Positions 27,334-35,719 of a stretch of 60,735 bases of DNA are shown one piece after another (positions within the stretch are counted from its first letter, which is position 1; every line of letters starts with the position of its first letter). The notes beneath the pieces were generated by a model. That model did not search any database, was not told where the DNA came from, and saw only the letters and a list, made by a program, of their open reading frames with translations. Location of the stretch: contig LOER01000030.1 of NCBI GenBank assembly GCA_001515945.1, positions 1-60,735 on the forward strand, read 5' to 3'. The position numbers and the translations under genes were made by a program. The stretch comes from Desulfitibacter sp. BRH_c19 (GTDB lineage: Bacteria > Bacillota > DSM-16504 > Desulfitibacterales > Desulfitibacteraceae).

Positions 27334-28249
27334 GGCTCTTACCTCCTGTAACTTCTATAAACAGTTGTTCTAAGGTTTGCTTTTGAGGAATTAGATACTG
27401 GACTGCGATATTATTCTCAATTAATAGTTTGTTAAGTTCAGTAGAGAAGCCTTTATCTACCTCTACATTTAATCCAAAAGGAGCATTATCAATTCTATTT
27501 ATAAAACTAACCTGTTTTAAAACCAGTAAGGCTTTATCTATCTCCTTAGTGTGAATTTGCAGATATTCAGTATCTTTGCTTAATAATTCCTTAACCGAAC
27601 TCTCTGTAATTAACTTGCCTTTTTGTAAAATGGCTACCTTGTTACAAATTTGTTCAACTTCATGAAGCATATGAGTAGTTATAAAAAATGTAATTCCTTG
27701 CTCTATAGCTAATTGACTAATCATGTTTCTAATTTCTATCATTCCTTGAGGGTCTAACCCATTTGTTGGCTCATCTAGAAAGACTAATTTGGGATTGTTA
27801 ATTAAAGCCCTGGCAAGTCCTAAGCGCTGCTTCATACCTAAGGAAAAAGTCTTTACTTTATCCTTGGACCTTTCCTTTAAACCAACAATCTCAAGCACCT
27901 GAGTAATTCTTTTATTAGATATTTCAGAGTGTAAATTAGCGATTTGCACTAGGTTATCATATGCCGAAAGGTAATCATAAAACCTAGGTGTTTCTACAAC
28001 CGCTCCTATACTCTTGTATGCATTCTTAAAATCCTTTTTAATGTCATATCCATTAATTTTTACATATCCCCTATCCAAATGTATCAAGCTAAGTATCATT
28101 CTAATAGTGGTTGTTTTTCCAGCTCCATTAGGTCCCAGAAAACCATAAATATCCCCTGTTTCTACTTTAAAACTAAGATCATCAATTACCCTTTTTCCAC
28201 TAAAGGACTTGCAAAGGTTAGAGACCTCAAGCACAAATTTTTGTTTCAT
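27326..28249 (-). CDS. BcrA-type ABC transporter ATPase
   Basis: The 307-residue ATPase has Walker A GPNGAGKTTTIRMIL, signature FSLGMKQRLGLARALINNP, Walker B LVFLDEPTNGLDPQG and the switch histidine in FFITTHMLHEVEQ. The C-terminal 90 residues resemble the bacitracin and lantibiotic immunity group. It heads the minus-strand operon ATPase, permease, response regulator, kinase, a usual layout for cell-envelope antibiotic resistance in Firmicutes. Confidence 0.9.
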   Translation of the reverse strand: MKQKFVLEVSNLCKSFSGKRVIDDLSFKVETGDIYGFLGPNGAGKTTTIRMILSLIHLDRGYVKINGYDIKKDFKNAYKSIGAVVETPRFYDYLSAYDNLVQIANLHSEISNKRITQVLEIVGLKERSKDKVKTFSLGMKQRLGLARALINNPKLVFLDEPTNGLDPQGMIEIRNMISQLAIEQGITFFITTHMLHEVEQICNKVAILQKGKLITESSVKELLSKDTEYLQIHTKEIDKALLVLKQVSFINRIDNAPFGLNVEVDKGFSTELNKLLIENNIAVQYLIPQKQTLEQLFIEVTGGKSHV

Positions 28250-28347
28250 TCTATTTTCCTCCTAAGAACTTAATTACTAATATCATTTTCGCCTGAAAAC
28301 ATTAAATGACACTTAGTAATATATTAAGAAATTATTAAATAATAAAA

Positions 28348-28370
28348 GGCATCCATGTTATATGGACACC
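28348..28370 (-). terminator. Terminator after the YetF-like gene
   Basis: On the minus strand GGTGTCCAT pairs with ATGGATGCC (two G-U pairs), followed by TTTTATTATTT. Confidence 0.75.
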
Positions 28371-28404
28371 AAATTTATATGTACCTTATAGAATTACGCC
28401 ATCC

Positions 28405-29145
28405 TTATAGTGAACTACTATCTATGTATTCCTCATTTTTTTTGCTCACGTACAGTCTCCCAAGTGTATCTAGCATTGCTACCATAACATCATTAGGGTT
28501 ATGTATGTCTTGTTTTTCTAATTCAGCAATTAACCAATTTTCATCTAAATTTTTTCTTTTTAGGTTATCTTGAATTATATTTCCATCTTCAATGAGGACA
28601 GTAGCCATTCCTTCATAGCTTGTAGGAATACCAAGATCTCTAGGTTGTAAAGGTCTAATCTGAGATTTAGGAATAACACTTAATTGACCATTTGATTCTA
28701 ATATAGCAAATTCTACATCATGAAGATTATGCATATTCTTCTCTCGAAGGGCAAACAAAACATCATCTAAGTTGAATCGAGCTTTATACATCTTTTCTCT
28801 AATCAAACGACCATTCTGGATAAGAACAATTGGTTCATCTTGAACCACACGACGAATTTTAGAATTCTTTAGCGCTAAATATGCTGTTAAGACATGGAAT
28901 ACTCCAAGAAAAGTCATTGTTAGAATTGGACCAATTAAACCGCTTTGGGAATCACTCAACGGACCTGCAGCAACACTACCTATTGTAATAGCTATTATAA
29001 AATCAAATAAGTTTAATCTACCTATTAACCTCTGACCCATGACCTTTACAATTAAAAGTAACCACAAGGAGATAACTCCTGCCCTTAGTATCCATTGCAA
29101 TAGTGATAAAATTTCTTGTCCTTCCCAAAAAAACATATTAAGCAC
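28405..29145 (-). CDS. DUF421/YetF-like membrane protein
   Basis: The 246-residue protein has three N-terminal membrane helices and then the DUF421 domain, with VKVMGQRLIGRLNLFDFIIA, IGSVAAGPLSD, the cytosolic EPIVLIQNGRLIREKMYKAR and ALREKNMHNLHDVEFAILES. YetF-like proteins are widespread in spore-formers and their biochemical role is unclear. It is a single gene with its own terminator. Confidence 0.87.
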   Translation of the reverse strand: MLNMFFWEGQEILSLLQWILRAGVISLWLLLIVKVMGQRLIGRLNLFDFIIAITIGSVAAGPLSDSQSGLIGPILTMTFLGVFHVLTAYLALKNSKIRRVVQDEPIVLIQNGRLIREKMYKARFNLDDVLFALREKNMHNLHDVEFAILESNGQLSVIPKSQIRPLQPRDLGIPTSYEGMATVLIEDGNIIQDNLKRKNLDENWLIAELEKQDIHNPNDVMVAMLDTLGRLYVSKKNEEYIDSSSL

Positions 29146-29348
29146 TTCCTTATGGAAATATCTTTCTTCTTAAATAGTTGGTAATTTACATCTCTCTTCT
29201 TGTTATATATCTTTCCCTAAAGATAGGCTTTTTAAAGTAAATAAATAAAATTCCTATTTAAACTATATAAAAAAGGAATTGTTTGATAAAATTAAATCCA
29301 TAATATATTATTGCCAAATATAGCATTTAAGAAGGGGTGTTTTTTAAG

Positions 29349-29963
29349 GTGGGATACTATCCAGGTGTTTTTGGTGGGAATGTTTCTATAGATCATTTAA
29401 AAAAGAATGCACCTGTAACATTGATTATCATTGGGATTAATCTAACTATATTTGTCTTAAGCTTTATTTTAAGATTTGAAAACCAGTTAATAATATTTGG
29501 AGGTATGCCTCCAATTGCATATATTTTAGCAACAGGTGAATACTGGCGCCTTTTGACATCTATGTTTATTCATAGTGGAATAATGCATGTTATCTTTAAT
29601 ATGGTTATTCTTCTCCATGCTGGGGGATATCTAGAACAATTACTGGGACAAAGAACCTTTGTACTGTTTTACTTTCTCTCGGGTCTATTGGTTTCAGTCT
29701 CTTCTGGATTATTTACCAATACCCTCTCAGTTGGGGCTTCTGGAGCTATTTTTGCTCTACTAGGGTTTATACTGTATTTTGATCTAATGGCCCGAAAACA
29801 GGGTCGACAGACAAACAGCTTAATTTTGCCCTTAGTATTAATGAATATGGTATTTACGGTTCTAGTTCCCCAAATTAGTTTTGTAGGTCATTTTTCAGGT
29901 CTTGTAATTGGATACATTTTTGCATCATATCAACATAAGTTAAGAACAAATAAAACCAACTAA
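29349..29963 (+). CDS. Rhomboid family intramembrane serine protease
   Basis: The protein of about 204 residues has six membrane helices. The catalytic serine is in LSVGASGAIFALLG, the histidine partner in SFVGHFSGLVIGYI, and a fingerprint FIHSGIMHVIFNMVILLHAG marks the region before them. Rhomboids cut membrane-anchored substrates inside the bilayer. I prefer GTG 29349 over GTG 29337, since the AAGGGG would abut the earlier codon. The gene is single, and its substrates are unknown. Confidence 0.88.
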   Translation: MGYYPGVFGGNVSIDHLKKNAPVTLIIIGINLTIFVLSFILRFENQLIIFGGMPPIAYILATGEYWRLLTSMFIHSGIMHVIFNMVILLHAGGYLEQLLGQRTFVLFYFLSGLLVSVSSGLFTNTLSVGASGAIFALLGFILYFDLMARKQGRQTNSLILPLVLMNMVFTVLVPQISFVGHFSGLVIGYIFASYQHKLRTNKTN

Positions 29964-29994
29964 AGTGAACTCATTCAGCCAAAAATAAATGGGT

Positions 29995-31164
29995 TTAATT
30001 TTGTTTAAACGTAATCTCTATATGAACAAGCTCAGGTTTATTTCCTACTCTAATGGGAGGCCCCCAGGTACCATACCCACTTGATACTATTACTTGCAGG
30101 TCGTCCTTTTTCAAATATCCCCAATCATTTTCAAAAAGCTTTCGTGTTATAAGATGGTTAGGAAATAATTGGCCTCGATGGGTATGTCCTGACACCTGTA
30201 GATCTACTCCTGCTTCCCTTGCTTCCTCTAGATTAAAAGGCTGGTGGTCTAGAAGTATTATGGGCTTTGATTTATCTATTCCTTCTAAAATATCGGAAAG
30301 ATCCTTACGCCCCTGACCTGTAAATCTTGCACCTGCTCTGTCGTCTCTGCCTACGATGTATAAACTTCCATCTAACTCAATGTAGCTATCCCTAAGCACA
30401 ACTATGCCAGCCTCTTGAATATAGCGAACGGCATCCTCAGCATTACCGCCAATATACTCATGGTTGCCTAATACGGCATATGTACCAAGACTAGAATTGA
30501 GTCTGCAAAACGTCTCAACCATCTGTTGCTCCACAAAAACTTCCACATCCTCATCTATAATATCTCCTGGCAGCAGTATAAGGTCAGGCTCCAACTCATT
30601 TACCATTTTAATCATCTTTTGCAACCTGCTATTGTCAACTATAGTTCCTAAATGAATGTCTGAGATTAATACAGCACTTAAACTATTATACCTCCCAGCT
30701 TCTTTGGATATTGTAATATCATACTTTACAATCCGTGGATTACGAGCATTCCAAGAACCATATAACACTATACCAGATACTAGAAACAGAATAATGATCC
30801 CACCAACTATCGGGGGTAAGCTACCTAAATAAGGCATCTGAATAGAAATCTTTAGCCACCCACTCAAAATACGTAGCACATCAATAATTAAGAACACTAT
30901 TAGAAAATAAAACATGGCAGCCAACCAATAGGAGCCAATGATTTTTAATACCTTCGAACTATGGACAGGCAAAAAGGAATCACCTAGTCTACCTACAAAA
31001 TATGACATTGCTATTATCCAAAAGATAGACCAATAGAATTTACCACTTATAAAATTTATATGCCTGCCTAAAAACTGCCATCCCCTTAGTCCTATATAAT
31101 AATTCAAAAATATATAAAATAGCATCAATATGCTAATTATTAGCGCAATAATTCCGGACCTCAT
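29995..31164 (-). CDS. Membrane-anchored metallophosphoesterase
   Basis: The 389-residue protein has about four N-terminal membrane helices (to residue 140) and then a calcineurin-like phosphoesterase domain. That domain shows all metal-binding motifs: LISDIHLGTIVD, LLPGDIIDED, VLGNHEYIGG, ILLDHQPF and QVSGHTHRGQLFP. The arrangement resembles the YkuE/YaeI group thought to act on lipids or cell-envelope phosphodiesters. It ends convergently with the rhomboid gene, 31 nt away. Confidence 0.88.
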   Translation of the reverse strand: MRSGIIALIISILMLFYIFLNYYIGLRGWQFLGRHINFISGKFYWSIFWIIAMSYFVGRLGDSFLPVHSSKVLKIIGSYWLAAMFYFLIVFLIIDVLRILSGWLKISIQMPYLGSLPPIVGGIIILFLVSGIVLYGSWNARNPRIVKYDITISKEAGRYNSLSAVLISDIHLGTIVDNSRLQKMIKMVNELEPDLILLPGDIIDEDVEVFVEQQMVETFCRLNSSLGTYAVLGNHEYIGGNAEDAVRYIQEAGIVVLRDSYIELDGSLYIVGRDDRAGARFTGQGRKDLSDILEGIDKSKPIILLDHQPFNLEEAREAGVDLQVSGHTHRGQLFPNHLITRKLFENDWGYLKKDDLQVIVSSGYGTWGPPIRVGNKPELVHIEITFKQN

Positions 31165-31350
31165 TTTGAATCCCCCTAGGGTAAATTTTCCAGATTAATT
31201 TATATCCCCTATTATACCAAATAGAAGCACCCTTCAATCCAATTCTTATCAAAAATTTTGTTATAAATTACGCTGGAACAATCACCAACTAATGGTCGTC
31301 TAATGAAGTAACTAACTTTGGTAAAAAAATAAAAAATCGGGGTGTTACTT

Positions 31351-33714
31351 ATGAAAAATAAGAATATTTGCTTTATTGCCATTCTATCATTCATCTTAGC
31401 CTTTTTCTTGATACCAACTGTTTTTACAGGTACTGGAAAGGCTTCGGGAGAAGAAATTAATGTTTACTTAGATGGTAAGCAGTTAGCCTTCAAGAATTCA
31501 CCAGAAATTATTGACGAGAGAACCCTTGTTCCACTAAGAGAAATCTTTGAGTCAATGGATGCAGTTGTAGTATGGGATGAAAAGCAACAAGTAGTTACAG
31601 CAACTAGAGGTGATGATATAGTAACTCTGCACATTGGTACAAAATCTGCTAGTAAAAATGGTAAAGCTATTAACCTTGATGTGGCATCCCAAATTGTTGG
31701 AAGCAGTACCCTTGTCCCCTTAAGGTTCATAGGTGAAGCCTTTGGAGCAGATGTGAAGTGGCAAAAGGAAAGCTCCTCTGTCTACATTAACATGCAAATA
31801 AGTGACCTCCCTGTACTAGGGTCTAAAGAAATGCTAGAGGAGCTTCTAAAGCAGGTAGAGGTAAACAATGGGATATACTCTGGACTTCGCATAGCATTGA
31901 CTGGATCTGCTCCAATGGAGGAAGCACAAGCAATGAAAACAGCAGATGGTGCTGAATCAGCTATGGATAATGCTGACTACTCTGCAACTAACGTCCAGGT
32001 TCAAGGTGTGGATGAAGGAGATATGGTAAAAACTGACGGAGAATATATTTACCAGGTAAACAATCAGCGTATTGTCATTGCTAAAGCCTTTCCTGCGCAG
32101 GACATGAAGCTTGTACATACTATAGACTTGACTAGTCAGCCCTTTACCCCAATGGAACTGTACCTTGATGAAAGATTTTTGGTGGTTATCGGGGCGTCTG
32201 ACCATTATTATCCAATGCCCAGGGCCACCATGGAGAAAAGAATCGCACCAGATATTATGCCAGGCCATGGTTACCGAAATACTGTAAAGGCCATGATTTA
32301 TAATATTTCAGATAAAAAAGACATTAAGCTTGTTAGAGAGGTTGAATTAGATGGGCAGTACGTATCTTCTAGAAAAATTGGCACAGCTCTTTATTTAGTT
32401 GCTAATAAACATATTAACTATTATATACTTGAACAGGGTCAAGAGCTTGAAAAGCCAATGTATAGAGATACAGCTAAAAATGATGAATATATAGATATTG
32501 ATTATGAAAATATCCGCTATTTTCCCGGTTCAGTTGAGCCCAATTATTTGTTAGTTGCGGGCCTTGATCTAGATCAACCTAATAAGCAGGCTGAAGTTTC
32601 AACTTTCTTAGGCTCGGGGCAAAACATTTACGCATCACTACGTAACCTCTATGTGGCAGTCACTCAGTATGGCTTCGATAATAAAACTCGAATAGATAAC
32701 AGAAGCACTCTGGTTTATAACTTTGCATTAAATCAAGGTAGTGTTGATTATAATGGAAAAGGTAAGGTACCAGGTTCCCTTTTGAATCAGTTTTCCATGG
32801 ATGAGCATAATGGTTACTTCCGTATGGCTACAACAGTAGGGGATATATGGCGTACAGATGAGCAGACCTCAAAAAATAACATATATATATTGGATGATGC
32901 TCTAAATGTAGTAGGCCAAGTTGAAGATATAGCTCCAGGAGAAACCATCTATTCCGTTCGTTTCATGGGTGACAGGGGTTATATGGTTACCTTTAAAACT
33001 GTTGACCCGTTATTTGTGATAGATTTAAAGGATCCTGAGAAACCATCAATATTAGGTGCCTTAAAAATCCCTGGCTATAGTGACTACTTGCATCCCTACG
33101 ATGAAAACCACATAATTGGTTTTGGCAAAGACGCCGTAGAAGTAGACAATATGGCCTATTATCTGGGTATGAAAATGGCAATATTTGATGTAACTGATGT
33201 TAATAATCCTAAAGAAAAGTTTGTAGAAATGATTGGAGACAGGGGAACTGAATCAGAACTTCTTAGAAACCATAAGGCATTGCTTTTCTCTAGAGACAAA
33301 AACCTCCTTGCCTTTCCTGTCACGGTTATGGAAGTAACCCAAAGCAAAGATACTAGCTATAAAGAGGTACCGCCATATGGAGAGTTTGCTTTCCAGGGAG
33401 CCTATGTGTACCACATTGATACTGAAACAGGATTTAAGCTTAAGGGTAAAGTTACTCATTTATCTAATGACGATTATCTAAAAGCAGGTCGATATTGGTA
33501 TGACAGCAACAAGAATATTGCCAGAATTCTCTATATAGGCGATACTTTATACACTCTCTCAAACAAATTATGGAAGGCCCATGGGTTAGATAAAATAGAT
33601 CATAAAAACACTCTGGAAATTCCAGAAGTAGCTCCCATTAGAGACACTACCTATCCTATAGATGAGCTTGAACAGATGAACCCTGACAGCAAAGTAGAAA
33701 CACCAACAGAATAG
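31351..33714 (+). CDS. Secreted copper-amine-oxidase-N plus beta-propeller protein
   Basis: The protein of about 787 residues begins with a signal peptide (CFIAILSFILAFFLIP, cleavage near GKASGEE). Residues 35-150 are a copper amine oxidase N-terminal-like domain (NVYLDGKQLAFKNSPEIIDE; RTLVPLREIFESMDAVVVW; STLVPLRFIGEAFGADVKW). These occur in many clostridial surface proteins and imply no oxidase activity. From about 210 comes the beta-propeller domain first seen in PF09826-type proteins (NVQVQGVDEGDMVKTDGEYI). ATG 31351 is preferred over GTG 31342. It is probably an envelope or extracellular protein of unknown function. Confidence 0.8.
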   Translation: MKNKNICFIAILSFILAFFLIPTVFTGTGKASGEEINVYLDGKQLAFKNSPEIIDERTLVPLREIFESMDAVVVWDEKQQVVTATRGDDIVTLHIGTKSASKNGKAINLDVASQIVGSSTLVPLRFIGEAFGADVKWQKESSSVYINMQISDLPVLGSKEMLEELLKQVEVNNGIYSGLRIALTGSAPMEEAQAMKTADGAESAMDNADYSATNVQVQGVDEGDMVKTDGEYIYQVNNQRIVIAKAFPAQDMKLVHTIDLTSQPFTPMELYLDERFLVVIGASDHYYPMPRATMEKRIAPDIMPGHGYRNTVKAMIYNISDKKDIKLVREVELDGQYVSSRKIGTALYLVANKHINYYILEQGQELEKPMYRDTAKNDEYIDIDYENIRYFPGSVEPNYLLVAGLDLDQPNKQAEVSTFLGSGQNIYASLRNLYVAVTQYGFDNKTRIDNRSTLVYNFALNQGSVDYNGKGKVPGSLLNQFSMDEHNGYFRMATTVGDIWRTDEQTSKNNIYILDDALNVVGQVEDIAPGETIYSVRFMGDRGYMVTFKTVDPLFVIDLKDPEKPSILGALKIPGYSDYLHPYDENHIIGFGKDAVEVDNMAYYLGMKMAIFDVTDVNNPKEKFVEMIGDRGTESELLRNHKALLFSRDKNLLAFPVTVMEVTQSKDTSYKEVPPYGEFAFQGAYVYHIDTETGFKLKGKVTHLSNDDYLKAGRYWYDSNKNIARILYIGDTLYTLSNKLWKAHGLDKIDHKNTLEIPEVAPIRDTTYPIDELEQMNPDSKVETPTE

Positions 33715-33732
33715 GTGCCGTACATCATCTCA

Positions 33733-33763
33733 AACCCTTTATCCTAGAAATGGATAAAGGGTT
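33733..33763. terminator. Rho-independent terminator after the beta-propeller gene
   Basis: AACCCTTTATCC pairs perfectly with GGATAAAGGGTT (12 bp), followed by ATTTATTTAT. Confidence 0.8.
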
Positions 33764-33840
33764 ATTTATTTATAGATTCTCTTCTTTGGAGAATACTATT
33801 CTGTTGGGATTGCCATGTAGATGTGAGGAATTAAGAAAGA

Positions 33841-33860
33841 CCCCTGTAATTTCACAAGGG
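33841..33860 (-). terminator. Terminator of the padR-ftsW-like operon
   Basis: On the minus strand CCCTTGT pairs with ACAGGGG around a 6-nt loop, followed by TCTTTCTT, 11 nt after the FtsW-like stop codon. Confidence 0.6.
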
Positions 33861-33870
33861 TTCAAAATAG

Positions 33871-35160
33871 TTAATTAGGGACTTTGGATAAGTTTCTTCT
33901 TCTATATATGCTAAGAATTGCACCAACTGCTAATGCATTAATGATTAACTGTGAGCCCCCATAGCTTATTAAAGGTAGACTGACGTCAGTTATTGGAGCA
34001 AGTCCTAGATTCATGGATATATACCATAAAAACTGCATAGAAAAGATTGCAATAAATCCACTTACTAATAGCTTAGCATAACTATATTTAACAATAGTTG
34101 CTATACGAGCGATTCTTACTAGAAACGCTACAATCATAGCTACAATTACTATCGCAACAATCCAACCAAAAGTGAAAGTCATATAAGCAAAAATAAAATC
34201 TGTATGCAGCTCAGGTATAATTCTCGGCTCTAATGTGAATCCCTGTCCATAAAAACCCGCAGAATCAATTAAATTGCTCAACTGTATATTCAAATAACCA
34301 CTTCCATGTGGATCTGCATGAGGGTTGATAAATGCAAACAGTCTTTGAAACATATATGGATTGTTTATGATGGGCAAGGCAATTATAGCTATCATAGCGC
34401 TAAACAGGAATATAGTGACCCTATATCCAACTCCAGAAACAATTAAGAGTACAATGCATGCTAAGGAATAAATGGCTGCAGAAACTAATGATGATCCATT
34501 AAACACTATCAAAACCAATGGTATTGCACATAATAATATTCCGTGTATGAACTTCTTGTAGTCTCGCCAATTCCTATTATTTAAAAGCCCTGCTAAAGCT
34601 ATTACAAATATTACTGGCATTATACTTACGACGTCTAGACTTATTCCTCCTATAATAAACCAACGATTGCCGTTAATTAGTGGATTTGTAAAAAATGTGA
34701 AGAGTAACAGTAGAGTAGCACCTATATAAATATGCTTAGAATAGTTCTCTAGCTTTCTATAGTCGAAGAAATAAATACCCACTACTATAACTGTTCCAAG
34801 TATAGTGTAGCTTAAAGTCCTTTCAAATAGGGAAAAACCAGATAACCCCTGCCTATCCATAAAATACATTACCATTAACCCTAAGGATACAAACAAGCTG
34901 CTCAATATTAGAACACTCCATTCTGGCTTAGGCTTATGTACCTCATCTAGTTGTTGTCCTACAATAGATGAATCCCCCATAACAGCAATTGCCTTGTTAA
35001 CTGCATCATCTTTAGACAAGCCTTGAGAAATATACTCTTCAACTACTTCTTGAATATGGCATAAAAGCTCTAGTCTTATTTCCTCATGCGCCTCACGGAG
35101 CCTTATTTCTGAGCATACACTATTGAGATATGATTGAACCTTTTCATTATCCTTTAGCAT
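33871..35160 (-). CDS. FtsW/RodA/SpoVE-like protein with N-terminal permease-prefix domain
   Basis: The 429-residue protein starts with an 80-residue helical cytosolic domain (SYLNSVCSEIRLREAHEEIR; GLSKDDAVNKAIAVMGD) of the permease-prefix or DUF1700-like kind. About ten membrane helices of the SEDS family follow. The SEDS hallmark near the C terminus is PITDVSLPLISYGGSQLIIN, and DFIFAYMTFTFGW precedes it. SEDS proteins polymerise or flip peptidoglycan precursors. The PadR gene upstream overlaps by 7 nt, so expression is probably controlled by PadR. It lacks an adjacent class B penicillin-binding protein. Confidence 0.88.
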   Translation of the reverse strand: MLKDNEKVQSYLNSVCSEIRLREAHEEIRLELLCHIQEVVEEYISQGLSKDDAVNKAIAVMGDSSIVGQQLDEVHKPKPEWSVLILSSLFVSLGLMVMYFMDRQGLSGFSLFERTLSYTILGTVIVVGIYFFDYRKLENYSKHIYIGATLLLLFTFFTNPLINGNRWFIIGGISLDVVSIMPVIFVIALAGLLNNRNWRDYKKFIHGILLCAIPLVLIVFNGSSLVSAAIYSLACIVLLIVSGVGYRVTIFLFSAMIAIIALPIINNPYMFQRLFAFINPHADPHGSGYLNIQLSNLIDSAGFYGQGFTLEPRIIPELHTDFIFAYMTFTFGWIVAIVIVAMIVAFLVRIARIATIVKYSYAKLLVSGFIAIFSMQFLWYISMNLGLAPITDVSLPLISYGGSQLIINALAVGAILSIYRRRNLSKVPN

Positions 35161-35498
35161 AATACATAAGCCTCCCCAGTTATAACCTTATCAACTGCTG
35201 AACGAAAAGTTACCCATTCCTTCTGTTTTTCTTTAAGATGCTTTTTTCCTGTACTAGTAATCTGATAATATTTCCTTTGACGACTGCCTTCACTTCCTGA
35301 CCAATAAGACTCAATGATACCATCTGCTTCTAGTGAGTGTAAAATAGGATAAAGAGTTCCTTCTTTAAAGGTAAATACTCCACTAGATTTCTTTTCAATT
35401 TCCTTTGTCATCTGATACCCGTACATAGCTTCTTGCTCTAATAAGCTTAGCACTAATATTACGGTGCTTCCTTTTAACATTTCCTTGCTGACTTTCAC
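35154..35498 (-). CDS. PadR-family transcriptional regulator
   Basis: The 114-residue winged-helix protein has GSTVILVLSLLEQEAMYGYQ, TKEIEKKSSGVFTFKEGTLY, PILHSLEADGIIESYW and REKYYQIT-like QRKYYQITSTGKKHLKE. PadR repressors of this small class usually control the membrane protein gene next to them. Here that is the FtsW-like gene, which it overlaps by 7 nt. The start is GTG 35498 with GAGGGGG upstream; the methionine six codons later is an alternative. Confidence 0.9.
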   Translation of the reverse strand: MKVSKEMLKGSTVILVLSLLEQEAMYGYQMTKEIEKKSSGVFTFKEGTLYPILHSLEADGIIESYWSGSEGSRQRKYYQITSTGKKHLKEKQKEWVTFRSAVDKVITGEAYVLC

Positions 35499-35670
35499 CT
35501 TATAACCCCCTCAAGTTTAATATATGCATTGTTAATCTATATATTGTTACCCTATGCATAGATAATCTATGTATCCATTTTAATTCATATTTAACCTTTT
35601 TACAATACCTTTTGTATAAAAAAACCTCCTTATTAGGAAGTCTTTGAAGTAATTGTTGGCTAACTAAAAT

Positions 35671-35704
35671 CAGAACAGCCTAAAAGTCTATCAAAGCTGT
35701 TCTG
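35671..35704 (-). terminator. Terminator after the LTA synthase-like gene
   Basis: On the minus strand CAGAACAGC pairs with GCTGTTCTG (9 bp), followed by ATTTTAGTT. Confidence 0.75.
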
Positions 35705-35719
35705 ACTGAGGTATAAAGG

